Part shown: in pieces, positions 18,831 through 27,744 of the stretch
Layout of the letters: the number at the start of each line of letters is the position of its first letter
How positions within the stretch are numbered: the first letter of the stretch is position 1
Source of the DNA: Stieleria bergensis
GTDB lineage: Bacteria; Planctomycetota; Planctomycetia; Pirellulales; Pirellulaceae
Length of the DNA stretch: 64,000 bases
NCBI GenBank assembly: GCA_007745635.1
Contig: CP036272.1
Location: 5,788,816-5,852,815, forward strand
Direction: 5' to 3'
Program-made: the position numbers and the translations under genes
The notes under the pieces: generated by a model
What the model saw: the letters and a program-made list of their open reading frames with translations, nothing else
Told to the model about the DNA's origin: nothing
Database searches by the model: none

Positions 18831-20237
18831 ATGACTACAAACTTCAACCGTCGACAAACCTTGTTCGGAATGGGTGCCTCGCTTGGATCAGTTGCTTTGG
18901 CAGGCATGCTGAGTGCAGACGCGGCGGCAACTGACCAACAGGCTCCCTCACTGGCCGTCAAACCGCCGATGCATCCTGCGAAGGCCAAGAATGTCATCAT
19001 GCTCTTCATGGAAGGTGGCCCGGGGCAGATGGATACCTTCGATCCCAAGCCAGCGCTGACCAAACTGCACAAGACCGAATCCAAGCTCACCGAAGGCCTG
19101 GCGTCAGGATTCAAGTTCTTTGTTGGCAGCCCGTTCAAGTTTCGCAAGGTGGGACAGAGCGGGATCGAAATGTGCGATCAGTGGCAGCACCTTGCTGATC
19201 CCTATGTGGCCGATGAACTCTGCAACTTCCGTGGCTGTCAAGCGGAATCATTGAATCACCCTGAAGCCTTGTTTCACATGAACACCGGCAGCCGCTTGGG
19301 CGGTGACCCGGCCTTCGGCGCGTGGGCAACCTACGGACTGGGGACCGAAAACCAGAACCTGCCCGGATACGTGGTCATGACCGAATTGGCTCTCCCGCAG
19401 GGCGGAGCGACCAACTGGAGCAACGGTTTCTTGCCGCCTCATTTTCAAGGCACTCGGCTACGGCCCAATGGCTCGCCCATCTTGGACCTCGCGCCACAGG
19501 GCTACAAGTCGCGCCAACACCAGCGGGATGCACTGGACACGCTGGCCAAGCTCAATTCACAGCACTTGCAATCGCTTTCCGTCGCCGACCAACAACTCGA
19601 AGCTCGCATCTCCAATTACGAACTTGCCTACCGCATGCAAGCTGACGTTCCCGGCGTGGTTGACTTGTCTCAGGAAACCGCAGCCACCCAAGAGATGTAC
19701 GGGATGGATCAGGACGAAACCAAAGTCTTTGGCCGCCAATGCCTGATGGCCAGACGCTTGGTTGAATCCGGAGTCCGGTTTGTGCAGATTTTCAGTGGTG
19801 GTTGGGACAGCCATGATTACCTTCAGCGGGGTCATTCATCGCGGATCAAGAGCGTGGACAAGCCCATGGCCGCGTTGATCCGCGATCTTAAACAACGCGG
19901 CATGCTGGAAGACACCTTGGTCATTTGGACGGGAGAATTTGGTCGCACACCCGACAACAACAAACGCGGCGGCGTTTACTCACTGGGTCGCGGGCACAAC
20001 AACAATGCAATGACCATGCTTCTGGCGGGCGGGGGTGTCAAAGCTGGCTCGATCGTTGGCGCCACCGATGAACTGGGCAATCATGCCGTCGAAAAGGCAC
20101 ATCCCATTCGCGATCTGCACGTCACGCTGCTGCACTTGCTGGGGCTAGACGACAATAAACTGACCTATTTCCACGGCGGGCGATTCAAACAGCTCAGTCA
20201 GTTCGGTGGTGAAGTCATTCCTGACTTGATTGCCTGA
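18831..20237 (+). CDS. DUF1501 family Tat-exported protein
   Basis: This encodes 468 residues with a twin-arginine-like leader (NRRQTLFGMGASLGSVALAG at 6-25), the family's opening block KNVIMLFMEGGPGQMDTFDPKP (53-74) and later blocks GVRFVQIFSGGWDSHD and LVIWTGEFGRTPDNN, GRGHNNNAM. DUF1501 proteins are related to sulfatase/alkaline-phosphatase folds and conserve Asp, His and Glu residues suited to metal binding. The pairing with the DUF1549/DUF1553 gene 117 bases upstream is the standard planctomycete arrangement, so they should share substrate and transcript. Substrate unknown; sulfated or complex polysaccharide is a common guess. Confidence 0.92.
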   Translation: MTTNFNRRQTLFGMGASLGSVALAGMLSADAAATDQQAPSLAVKPPMHPAKAKNVIMLFMEGGPGQMDTFDPKPALTKLHKTESKLTEGLASGFKFFVGSPFKFRKVGQSGIEMCDQWQHLADPYVADELCNFRGCQAESLNHPEALFHMNTGSRLGGDPAFGAWATYGLGTENQNLPGYVVMTELALPQGGATNWSNGFLPPHFQGTRLRPNGSPILDLAPQGYKSRQHQRDALDTLAKLNSQHLQSLSVADQQLEARISNYELAYRMQADVPGVVDLSQETAATQEMYGMDQDETKVFGRQCLMARRLVESGVRFVQIFSGGWDSHDYLQRGHSSRIKSVDKPMAALIRDLKQRGMLEDTLVIWTGEFGRTPDNNKRGGVYSLGRGHNNNAMTMLLAGGGVKAGSIVGATDELGNHAVEKAHPIRDLHVTLLHLLGLDDNKLTYFHGGRFKQLSQFGGEVIPDLIA

Positions 20238-20363
20238 TTGATGATTGGCATCTGTGTGATGTTGGCGTTAGGATAGTCCTGAGCAATCCGCCGCGATGTA
20301 AGCGGCGCGCTCCGGTCCATTTCTCTCAGTTTCACCTCCCAGGTCTCAATCCATAGCTTGCCA

Positions 20364-21089
20364 ATGTCTGTCACCTTTCGCCCTCTCGCCGCGTTCGCTT
20401 TCCTGGCTCTTTGCGCCCTTTCATCGCGCGCTGTCGCTGATCCGCCTGTTCATGCCTGGATCGACGACACCGCCCCCGGTTGGCAATCCTTGAGCGAAGA
20501 TGATTTTGCCAAGGTCAACAGTGCCGATGACACTTGGTCCTGGAAAGACGGTGTGCTGCACTGCACCGGGCAACCGGTCAGCGTCCTGGCCACCAAACAG
20601 CACTTTGAAAACGTAGAAATCATCGTTGAATGGATGCACGAAAAGGCTGCTGGTAATAGCGGCATGTTCGTTTGGGTGTCCCCGGAATCGCTCGACCAAC
20701 TTCGCAAAGCTGGCAAGCCAGGCCTGCCCGATGGCGTCGAAGTTCAAATGCTCGATCATGGCTACACCGACATGATTGCCAAACGAGGCGGTAAGACCGA
20801 TTGGTTTGGTACCAATGGCGACCTCTTTGGCGTCCGCAAACCCTTCAAGCCCTTCCCACCCACATCGCCCAACGGCTCACGCAGTTTTCCACGCAAACAC
20901 CTCTGCAATGGCCACGGCGAATGGAACCACTATTACATTCGAGCGATTAACGGCGAAGTTCGCCTCTGGGTCAATGGCGAAGAGGTCTCTGGAGGCAACG
21001 GTGTGACTCCCGCCAACGGCCACCTCTGCTTGGAAAGCGAAGGCTCACCGATTCAGTTTCGCAAAATCAAAGTTCGCCAACTGCCATAG
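20364..21089 (+). CDS. DUF1080 (3-keto-disaccharide hydrolase-like) exported protein
   Basis: The 241-residue protein starts with a signal peptide (about 3-25, ending SRAVADPP) followed by a LamG-like beta-jelly-roll: WQSLSEDDFAKVN, DGVLHCTGQPVSVL, GNSGMFVWV, GVEVQMLDH, and WNHYYIRAINGEVRLWVNG near the end. DUF1080 (PF06439) includes enzymes that hydrolyse 3-keto-glycosides. Its place at the end of the DUF1553-DUF1501 cluster, with an exported Gfo/Idh/MocA oxidoreductase nearby, fits carbohydrate degradation in the periplasm. ATG 20364 is chosen over TTG 20358. Confidence 0.88.
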   Translation: MSVTFRPLAAFAFLALCALSSRAVADPPVHAWIDDTAPGWQSLSEDDFAKVNSADDTWSWKDGVLHCTGQPVSVLATKQHFENVEIIVEWMHEKAAGNSGMFVWVSPESLDQLRKAGKPGLPDGVEVQMLDHGYTDMIAKRGGKTDWFGTNGDLFGVRKPFKPFPPTSPNGSRSFPRKHLCNGHGEWNHYYIRAINGEVRLWVNGEEVSGGNGVTPANGHLCLESEGSPIQFRKIKVRQLP

Positions 21090-21147
21090 CCCCATTCGGT
21101 AACGCCTAGTCGATCACGCCCATTCGATACGAGGCAGCGTCACCAGT

Positions 21148-21190
21148 GGCGCTGTCTTTCGTGGCACTGTCTTTCGTAACGCTGTCTGAC
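21148..21190. repeat. 15-bp tandem duplication between convergent genes
   Basis: ggcgctgtctttcgt (21148-21162), ggcactgtctttcgt (21163-21177) and a degenerate third copy. It is flanked by CCAGTGG (21143) and CCACTGG (21195), which could pair around it as a large hairpin in the gap between the DUF1080 and symporter stops. Confidence 0.75.
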
Positions 21191-21225
21191 TCTCCCACTG
21201 GCGGGCGAGTCACCGAGGCGGCCTG

Positions 21226-23826
21226 CTACTGACGCTTATAAATGGTCAAACCATCGACAGCGACGGGCGGTGTTCCGATCACTTTGCTGGCCAACCAACC
21301 GATGATTGCACAGCTACTGATTCCCGCGGTGGTATACAAATAGCCGTTGACGCTGGTGTAATTCCACAGGCCAAACATCACCAGGGCTCCACCGACGGCA
21401 CCGACCAAGGCGCCCGATCCATTGGCGGTTCGAGAGAGAGCTCCCAGCAGGAACAAACCACCAAGCACGCCCATGAACAGCCCGATGACCTGAATCGAGG
21501 TATCAAACAGCGACTTGATGCTGGGATCAACGAACAGCAACCCAATCGCTGTGCCCAGCACTCCCATCAATAAGGTGACAAGGCGAGCTGCATTGAGGTA
21601 CCCCTTCTCGCTTTTGCACACCTTCATCGGCCGCAAAAAGTCAGTCACCAACGTCGTTGCCGTCGAATTCATGCTGGTAGAAACCGTTGATTGGGCCGCA
21701 GCAAAAATCCCGGCGACGATCAAGCCCGCCAGTCCAACAGGCATCTCGCGAGCAATGAACAAGGGGAAGATTTGATCGGTCGTGATGCTGGGATCCAACC
21801 GCTCGGGGTGCGATTGGTAAAACGCAAACAACGCTGTTCCAATGCCAAAGAACAGTAGGGTTGCAGGAATCGCCATCACAGCATTCGTCCAGATACTGCG
21901 GCGGGCCAAGGTTTCCGAGGGAGTGGTCATGTATCGCTGCACCACCGCTTGATCAGCCGTGTAGGAGGACAAGTTTTGGCCGAGCCCGCCGACGATCACC
22001 ACCCACAGGGCAATCCGTGCGGAGGTTGGATCGGCCGTCCAGTTGGCCAGGTTAAACTTGCCCGCAGATGATGCTGTGTCCCAGTAACCATCAAACCCTC
22101 CATCGGTGCCGCTGGTCAGCAAAGCGATCGCAATCACGGCCCCACCAAGCAGCACCACGGTCTGAATGGTATCGGTCCAAATCACGGCCTCCACGCCTCC
22201 CATCGTGCAGTACAGGATGCTCAAGACTCCCATCAGCAGCACGCTTTGCGTCGGCGTCATCGGCGTGGCGACCGCCAGTGCAAGGCCGGTCAGCGACATC
22301 ACGACCGCCATCCGAAAGGCATGAAACAGCGTGAAGCTTAAACTGGCAAACCGACGGACAGAAACATTGAATCGTCGCTCTAGATATTCGTAAGCACTGC
22401 TGGAATCAATGCGACGGAAGAAAGGCAGGGCAACGTAAGCGGCCACGATCGCAACCAAGGGGATCATAAAATTCCCTATCGCGTACACACAATCTTGGGC
22501 AAACGTCTTGGATGGCAACCCAGTGAACGTCAATGAGCTCAGCATGGTCGCAAAGATACTGCAACCGGCGGCCCACCAGGGGATGTGACGACCGCCGCGG
22601 AAGAAATCCTCGGTGTTCTTGTTCTTGGCTGCAAAGTAAACCCCCACCCCCACCATCGAAGCCAAGTACAAGAACAGCACTATGTAATTGATGGTGCCAA
22701 AGGCTGGCGTTGTATCAGGGACAGTCACCTGCATCACCTGAGGCGTCCGCACGCGTGGGCGAATCTCACCACTGGGCACCAGGATTCGACCACCCATTTG
22801 CACAGCCTGAGTCGTGACTTGGTTCAGCGGAGTCTCGCCAGCTGGAATCCAAGTGTCGGTGATCGTGTGGTAGGCGAACGACCGCTTGGGGAATCCTGGG
22901 TGAGCGTCCTTCAATTCCTCGGCCCGCCCGAAGAGTGATCCGTCGGCACCACTGAGCACAAACACATGACTCTGCCCGTACGCGATGCCAACTCCAGCCA
23001 TCATGCAATGAGGCAGATCAGCGCAACGCTTCCATTGCTGCTTGGACGGAATGTAACGCCAGCTGTCGGTCAGGAACTCGACTTCTTGATCGGCCTGCCG
23101 CCTGCCGCTGATCACATAAACACAGTCTTCAAAGCCATCGTGCTGAGCAATGGTCAAGTTCAGTGCTCGTGTCGGTCCAGGACAATCAGCGAGCTGCTGC
23201 CAATGAAAATCCTGATCACTGCCGCGCTGCGAGAGATCCAAGGACCATAACTGATTGCTGGCAGTCTCTAGCGAGCCGCCATGCTGACCGCCGCACAGAT
23301 AGATTCGCTGCCCAATCCGAGTGGCTGATCCGAATGCAAGCGGCTGTGGTAACGCGGGCAACGCCTCACGCACGATGGCTTCCTTGACCGGATCCCAACG
23401 CATGATGAAACACTCGGCAAAGGATTCTTGGGAATCATTGCCACCAATACAAACAACTCCCTCGTCGGTGGACACCGATGCGCCATAGGCGACCGCTCGA
23501 TCGAGCAACCCCGCGTCGCGCCACACCAGTTCGCCCTGCTGCAGCGTGGCAACGTAAATCGCTTTGTGCCACTGCTTGTCAGATTCCCAAACGGGCTTGG
23601 GAAAGTTTGCTCCGCCGGCGAGCAGCAGATACTCCGTTTCCTGGCCGTCTGCGGCCTTGGCTTTGTGAACACCGACAAAGGGTGACGCCACCCCCAACGC
23701 ATCGGGAATGTCCGTCTGTTGAGACCACTCGAGTTGCAAACCTTGAGAGGATGCGGGCTGAATCGCATTTGGCCAGACCAGACCGACCACAAACGCCAAC
23801 GCAAGACACAATCGTGAAGACAGCAT
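21226..23826 (-). CDS. Kelch beta-propeller fused to a sodium:solute symporter
   Basis: The 866-residue product has a signal peptide (1-27), a kelch propeller (about 30-370) with repeated beta-Gly-Gly/Ser-Gly turns at LLLAGG (67-72), VVCIGG (124-129), IYLCGG (175-180), VYVISG (236-241), VFVLSG (288-293) and ILVPSG (348-353), then an SSS/SLC5 sodium symporter from about 378 with roughly a dozen membrane segments, the [14 protein letters not shown] start and the [21 protein letters not shown] block. The propeller resembles the NanM-type sialic acid mutarotase group, so it may convert a sugar anomer in the periplasm before uptake; that is inference. ATG 23826 is chosen because the signal peptide follows directly; the frame extends to 23919. 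Confidence 0.88.
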   Translation of the reverse strand: MLSSRLCLALAFVVGLVWPNAIQPASSQGLQLEWSQQTDIPDALGVASPFVGVHKAKAADGQETEYLLLAGGANFPKPVWESDKQWHKAIYVATLQQGELVWRDAGLLDRAVAYGASVSTDEGVVCIGGNDSQESFAECFIMRWDPVKEAIVREALPALPQPLAFGSATRIGQRIYLCGGQHGGSLETASNQLWSLDLSQRGSDQDFHWQQLADCPGPTRALNLTIAQHDGFEDCVYVISGRRQADQEVEFLTDSWRYIPSKQQWKRCADLPHCMMAGVGIAYGQSHVFVLSGADGSLFGRAEELKDAHPGFPKRSFAYHTITDTWIPAGETPLNQVTTQAVQMGGRILVPSGEIRPRVRTPQVMQVTVPDTTPAFGTINYIVLFLYLASMVGVGVYFAAKNKNTEDFFRGGRHIPWWAAGCSIFATMLSSLTFTGLPSKTFAQDCVYAIGNFMIPLVAIVAAYVALPFFRRIDSSSAYEYLERRFNVSVRRFASLSFTLFHAFRMAVVMSLTGLALAVATPMTPTQSVLLMGVLSILYCTMGGVEAVIWTDTIQTVVLLGGAVIAIALLTSGTDGGFDGYWDTASSAGKFNLANWTADPTSARIALWVVIVGGLGQNLSSYTADQAVVQRYMTTPSETLARRSIWTNAVMAIPATLLFFGIGTALFAFYQSHPERLDPSITTDQIFPLFIAREMPVGLAGLIVAGIFAAAQSTVSTSMNSTATTLVTDFLRPMKVCKSEKGYLNAARLVTLLMGVLGTAIGLLFVDPSIKSLFDTSIQVIGLFMGVLGGLFLLGALSRTANGSGALVGAVGGALVMFGLWNYTSVNGYLYTTAGISSCAIIGWLASKVIGTPPVAVDGLTIYKRQ

Positions 23827-24144
23827 ATGATTTCGCAAGCAGATGTGAACGGGCACGACCACGCCTTCGTCCGAAGCGTCGGCAATTGCACCGGTCCTGG
23901 GGAATTGAGAAACGGCCATTCTATCCGCATTGCGGTTTACTGGGCAGATTCAGTTGCCTAGAGTCCGTCGGGATTTCCCGCCAGTTGTCGGCTAGTCGCT
24001 GCCAAACAAACCGGACCAACGCATTGGGGGCGGCTCACCGTAGTCTGCTGATGCGTCGAAGCGCAGCACGCGAGCAGGTCGCCGCCTGGGCAGCCAGAAT
24101 CCCTCAGTAACTTTAAAACGCGACCTCCAGTCATCGAGATCAAC
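23827..24144. other. Intergenic region between divergent symporter and folP
   Basis: The gap should carry both promoters. No clear -10/-35 pair, hairpin or open frame of interest was recognised. Confidence 0.4.
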
Positions 24145-24978
24145 ATGAGCAAGACTTGGAACCTTGGAACGAGATCACTGTCACTGGAGCAAACGCCACT
24201 GGTGATGGGGATCCTAAACACCACCCCGGACAGCTTCTCCGATGGCGGAAAACACTTCGATCCCCAAGTGGCCATCGATGTGGCGCTGCAGATGCAAGCC
24301 GATGGCGCAGCGATCATTGATGTCGGCGGCGAAAGCACGCGGCCCTACAGCGATCCGGTCGGCGTGGACGAAGAACTGCAGCGAGTCATTCCGGTTCTCG
24401 ATGGATTACGCGGCCAGCTTTCCATCCCCATCAGCATCGATACCAGCAAGTCACAGGTCGCCCGCGCGGCCATCGATGCCGGGGCGGAGATCATTAATGA
24501 TGTCACCGGCTTAGAAGGCGATCCCGAGATGGCCGGCGTCGCAACCGCCACCGGGGTCGGAGTCTGTGTGATGCACATGCAAGGCACGCCACAGACGATG
24601 CAAGACCAGCCAAGCTACGCCAATGTGGTCGAGGAAATCTACGACTACCTGATGCAGCGCTACCAAACCTGTCGCCAGCTTGGCATTCAAGCCGATCGCA
24701 TCTGCCTAGACCCCGGGATCGGCTTTGGAAAAACACACGAGCACAATCTGACCTTGCTGCAAAATACAAAGCGGTTCTGCCAGCTGCCTGCGCCGCTTCT
24801 GATCGGCCACTCACGCAAAGGATTCATTGGCAAAGTCCTGGGCGACAAGCAAGCCGATCGAACCGCAGGCACGCTGGGTGTCTCGCTGGCAGTTGCTGCC
24901 GCCGGAGCCCACGTGGTCCGAGTTCACGATGTCAAACCAACCGTTGACGCGCTGAAACTCTTTCAAGCCTCTCGATAA
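24145..24978 (+). CDS. folP: Dihydropteroate synthase
   Basis: The 277-residue protein is a full-length TIM-barrel DHPS. It carries the pterin-site and loop-1 motif MGILNTTPDSFSDGG (20-34), loop-2 motif DVGGESTRP (54-62), SIDTSK (99-104), INDVTG (117-122), the DPGIGFGKTHEHNL block (192-205) and the closing GHSRKGF (220-226) and VRVHDV (258-263) motifs. It condenses 6-hydroxymethyl-dihydropterin diphosphate with p-aminobenzoate in folate synthesis, in the cytoplasm. No other folate gene is adjacent. A seven-copy repeat array and then a terminator follow. Confidence 0.97.
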   Translation: MSKTWNLGTRSLSLEQTPLVMGILNTTPDSFSDGGKHFDPQVAIDVALQMQADGAAIIDVGGESTRPYSDPVGVDEELQRVIPVLDGLRGQLSIPISIDTSKSQVARAAIDAGAEIINDVTGLEGDPEMAGVATATGVGVCVMHMQGTPQTMQDQPSYANVVEEIYDYLMQRYQTCRQLGIQADRICLDPGIGFGKTHEHNLTLLQNTKRFCQLPAPLLIGHSRKGFIGKVLGDKQADRTAGTLGVSLAVAAAGAHVVRVHDVKPTVDALKLFQASR

Positions 24979-24990
24979 GCAGCGACCTGA

Positions 24991-25095
24991 GCCCGATCAA
25001 AACAAGCCCGATCAAAACAAGCCCGATCAAAACAAGCCCGATCAAAACAAGCCCGATCAAAACAAGCCCGATCAAAACAAGCCCGATCAAAACGG
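24991..25095. repeat. Seven-copy 15-bp tandem array after folP
   Basis: Seven head-to-tail copies of gcccgatcaaaacaa, perfect except for the last two bases of the seventh, start 12 bases after the folP stop. A minus-strand open frame across it only translates the repeat (LIGLV units) and is not a gene. Confidence 0.97.
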
Positions 25096-25141
25096 GCCGA
25101 ACGAAACGGCCTGCAACCAACGTCTCATGGCACGGGAAACG

Positions 25142-25180
25142 AAAAAAACCCCGGCATCCATTCGATACCGGGGTCTTTTG
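25142..25180. terminator. Bidirectional Rho-independent terminator
   Basis: ACCCCGG (25148-25154) and CCGGGGT (25168-25174) form a stem with A-run before and TCTTTT after, so it can act for folP on the plus strand and for the Cys-rich gene on the minus strand. A second small hairpin, TCAGAGC-gtt-GCTCTGA (25201-25217), lies next to the minus-strand gene's stop. Confidence 0.8.
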
Positions 25181-25225
25181 CTAATTTTGAAGCTTAGTTC
25201 TCAGAGCGTTGCTCTGAAGATCCGA

Positions 25226-25648
25226 TTAGGCTTCGTCGCTGGCGCTTGCAGCTTCTGCAGGAGCAGCTTCTGGAGCAGCTTCTACGGGAGCACAGCAGCT
25301 TGGCTCAGGAGCACAGCAGCTACGACGAGCTTCGATGCAAGCCCTCAGGCGTGCGAACAACTTTGGACGGCTTGAGCCACAGCATGGCTCAGGCTCGCAG
25401 CAGCTTGGAGCTGGAGCTGGTTCGCAAGCAGGTGCTTCTTCGCAGCAAGGCTCTGCTTCGCAGCAACTAGCCATTTTAGCTTTCAAGCGAGTCAGCAGAG
25501 TTGGGCCGCAGCAAGCTTTACGCTGATGCAGTTTGCTCAACAAGTTGCCGCCGCAGCTACCAGCGTCTGCTGAGGTGCCGTTGACGCAGAGTGCTGCGCC
25601 GATGAGCAATGCGAATGCGGCAATACCGCTGATCACGTTACGTTTCAT
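25226..25648 (-). CDS. Cysteine-pair-rich secreted small protein
   Basis: The 140-residue product has a signal peptide (MKRNVISGIAAFALLIGAAL, cleavage near ADAG at about 29) and a mature part full of CC pairs in Pro/Glu/Ala context (KACCGP, ASCCEAEPCCEEAP, PSCCEPEPCCG, RSCCAPEPSCCAP), ending in an Ala/Pro/Glu-rich tail. Two similar Leu-x-Arg-Leu/Arg-Ala-Cys segments (LLTRLKAKMASCC and LFARLRACIEARRSCC) suggest an internal duplication. Exported proteins with disulfide or metal-binding Cys clusters of this kind occur in planctomycetes, but I know of no assigned function. ATG 25648 is chosen over an upstream frame start because GGGAG lies about 10 bases before it and the signal peptide follows. 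Confidence 0.8.
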   Translation of the reverse strand: MKRNVISGIAAFALLIGAALCVNGTSADAGSCGGNLLSKLHQRKACCGPTLLTRLKAKMASCCEAEPCCEEAPACEPAPAPSCCEPEPCCGSSRPKLFARLRACIEARRSCCAPEPSCCAPVEAAPEAAPAEAASASDEA

Positions 25649-25679
25649 GGTGTTTTCTCCCAAGTGCATTGGAGGGTCG

Positions 25680-25740
25680 GGTGCGCCATAAAACGCACCG
25701 GGTTCAAAACAGGATCCCGGCTAACAGCTGCCGGGGATCC
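25680..25740 (-). promoter_or_regulatory. Two hairpins in the leader of the Cys-rich gene
   Basis: GGTGCG/CGCACC (about 25680-25699, 8-base loop) and GGATCCCGGC/GCCGGGGATCC (25712-25740, one-base bulge) lie 32-92 bases upstream of the start codon. They could be leader structures or the end of an older transcription unit. No match to a known riboswitch class was recognised. Confidence 0.35.
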
Positions 25741-26879
25741 ACGTAGGCTTAAGGTGGGCGATAGGAGCCTAAGTTTAACGCTTGCGCAGTTTGCGCGAGC
25801 TGCAGAACCTATGCGGCCTACGCGGTTGCCTCCGATAAACTACCCATCTTGCGCGGACTGTCAACGTCCCTTTACCAAAGGGAACCCCTTTCAGCACGCA
25901 ACCGCAGGAATTGACCCCCAGCGCATTGCCGCGATTGCTGCATCACGGCTCCGCTGGCCTGTTACCAAAACCCTGGAAATCCGCAGTAAAAACTGCGTTT
26001 TTCTTGGCTTTTCTTCAATTCATCCACGCGTTGCCCGGCTCGTACCAACCTGCAGCAGGGTGCGTCATTTTGGCCTCCTGAGGGAATTCACGAACGTTAG
26101 AAAATTTGCCGGAAACTTTGACTATTTTTTCCAAGCTACCAAAGACGAGGCATTGCAGACCCGTTCTCGGACGCTGGCAAACCGTCCAGCGACCACTCTG
26201 ATCACGGGTCCTGCTTGCTGAACCTCAATCTCTTGCCTTGCAATTCGCGGCACAACGCCCTGGAATCCTTACCAATAACCTTGGTTGCCAAACGAACAGC
26301 TACCTAACATCCCACCGGTTGTCTGGATGCATCGAATGCCGCCCTGTACGGCGCAGCGAGCCCTGTGCGGCGCAGCGAACCCTGTACGGCGCAGCGAGCC
26401 TTGGGAGTCGTAAAGAGCCAGGGGCGTGATCAATCGAATGCATTGGGCTGATTGGCGACCACGACGATGCCCCTTTAAGTGCCAGCCATCGCGGCAAGCG
26501 TGGATTCAGGAATCGCGTTAGCGTCGTGGCTGGAGGGCCCTGGGAGAGCTGGCCGATCAACCTACCGATCAACCCTCCGGCCAGACAATGACCTAACCTT
26601 GCTTGGGACGTTGGAAGCGGGTTGCTACAATCCACAGACTTGCCAGGCAACGCAGCTTGAGTCACAGCATCAATTTCACCAGATCCGATAGATGCCAATC
26701 ACCAGCCGGGGTTGCCTGCCACGGCATCGACGTCTGGGATCAACCACGCAGTGGGCTGCGAAAGCCGCGCCCACCTATCGCAACCGAGCAACCTTTCCCA
26801 AAATAGTCATCCCAGACAAAATCAATCCGTCCGGTCGCGAGGCATTGCGACGCACCATAACCTTGGTTTGTAGCCCTTC
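25741..26879. other. Gene-poor 1.1-kb region
   Basis: Open frames such as 25664-26221 (plus) and 26300-26698 (minus) exist but show no domain, signal peptide or periodicity typical of the neighbouring proteins. Apart from the 19-bp repeats at 26342-26398 and a small CCCTTT/AAAGGG dyad at about 25869, I see nothing assignable. An unrecognised RNA gene is possible. Confidence 0.4.
26342..26398. repeat. Three-copy 19-bp tandem repeat
   Basis: ccctgtacggcgcagcgag at 26342-26360, with copies at 26361-26379 (two substitutions) and 26380-26398 (identical to the first). Confidence 0.9.
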
Positions 26880-27503
26880 ATGTCAACAGTACGCAATGTG
26901 ATCGAAGTCGACTCTGAAAAAGTTGACTTAAAGAGTCGTTCCTTGGCAGCTTTCCTAGCGTGGCTGATTCCAGGCGCGGGACACTACTATCAAGGTCGAA
27001 CAATCAAAGCCGGTCTGTTTTTTGTTTGCATCATGAGCACCTGGTTGTTGGGCTTTGCCTTAGGTGGGTTCAACGTGGTCTACGCCTCTTGGCAGCCCGG
27101 TGACCGACGCTGGCAATATCCACTGCAAGCTGGTGTGGGTTTGGCGGCGATGCCGGCGATCGTGCAGAGCCTGCATGCCAAATCCAACACGATCGATAAC
27201 CAAACCAAACCCGGATTCCAGCCTTTTTTCAAGGGGTTCATGGCTCCACCGAATCGACCTGTTCTGGACAACGAAGTGGATGAAGTTTCCGCGTACTACG
27301 CACGCTATGGTGCTGGCTACGAAATGGGGACGCTGTACACGATCATTGCTGGTCTGCTGAACATTCTGGTGATTTACGATGCCTACAGTGGACCATTAAG
27401 TGTTCCGATCAGCGGTCGCCGACCCAAAGACGACGAAGACGAAGAGCAGGCTTCCGAGAATACCGAGAAACAAGCCGAACCAGCATCGCCTGCTGAAGTT
27501 TGA
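26880..27503 (+). CDS. DUF6677-type planctomycete membrane protein
   Basis: The 207-residue protein begins with a cytoplasmic segment, then AAFLAWLIPGAGHYYQGRTIKAGLFFV (about 23-49), the TM2-like Pro-Gly-x-Gly-His-x-Tyr-x-Gly arrangement seen in DUF6677 and similar families. Further hydrophobic segments are near 49-68, 82-96 and 157-170, and the C-terminal 35 residues are acidic (DDEDEEQ). Function is unknown. It lies 52 bases before a 62-residue membrane peptide that is coupled to trkA, so it may belong to a potassium-related operon. Confidence 0.8.
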   Translation: MSTVRNVIEVDSEKVDLKSRSLAAFLAWLIPGAGHYYQGRTIKAGLFFVCIMSTWLLGFALGGFNVVYASWQPGDRRWQYPLQAGVGLAAMPAIVQSLHAKSNTIDNQTKPGFQPFFKGFMAPPNRPVLDNEVDEVSAYYARYGAGYEMGTLYTIIAGLLNILVIYDAYSGPLSVPISGRRPKDDEDEEQASENTEKQAEPASPAEV

Positions 27504-27555
27504 ATGCACCGCCAATGATTCCTTCGACGAGTGAATCCTTCAGAAAAGAGCACCG

Positions 27556-27744
27556 ATGTCAATCACCTTTACTTACCTGCTGTATTACGTGCCGCTGATC
27601 GTGGCTGTCTCGCTGGTGTTTGGAGCAACGCGCCATGAGAACCTGCAGTTGATCATCAGGCACTCCCTGGGAACAGCGCGTTGGATCACCGGATTCATGC
27701 TGATCTTAATGGTCGTCTTGTTTTTCTTTGACTGGGTACTGTAG
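27556..27744 (+). CDS. 62-residue two-pass membrane protein coupled to trkA
   Basis: Two hydrophobic segments (about 5-23 and 42-60) flank a polar, basic centre (TRHENLQLIIRHSLGTARW), the shape of a small two-pass membrane protein. The stop TAG shares its last base with the GTG start of trkA, so translation is coupled and the gene is unlikely to be accidental. No trkH-type channel gene is near; this peptide is far too short to be one. A modulator or anchor for TrkA is a possible role. Confidence 0.78.
   Translation: MSITFTYLLYYVPLIVAVSLVFGATRHENLQLIIRHSLGTARWITGFMLILMVVLFFFDWVL

Noticed and set aside
24932-25120. Minus-strand frame of LIGLV repeats resembling a membrane peptide
   Set aside because: Pure translation of the 15-bp array following folP.
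25664-26221. Plus-strand open frame of 185 codons
   Set aside because: Starts inside the leader of the Cys-rich gene on the opposite strand and shows no domain, signal peptide or membrane pattern; composition looks like non-coding sequence.
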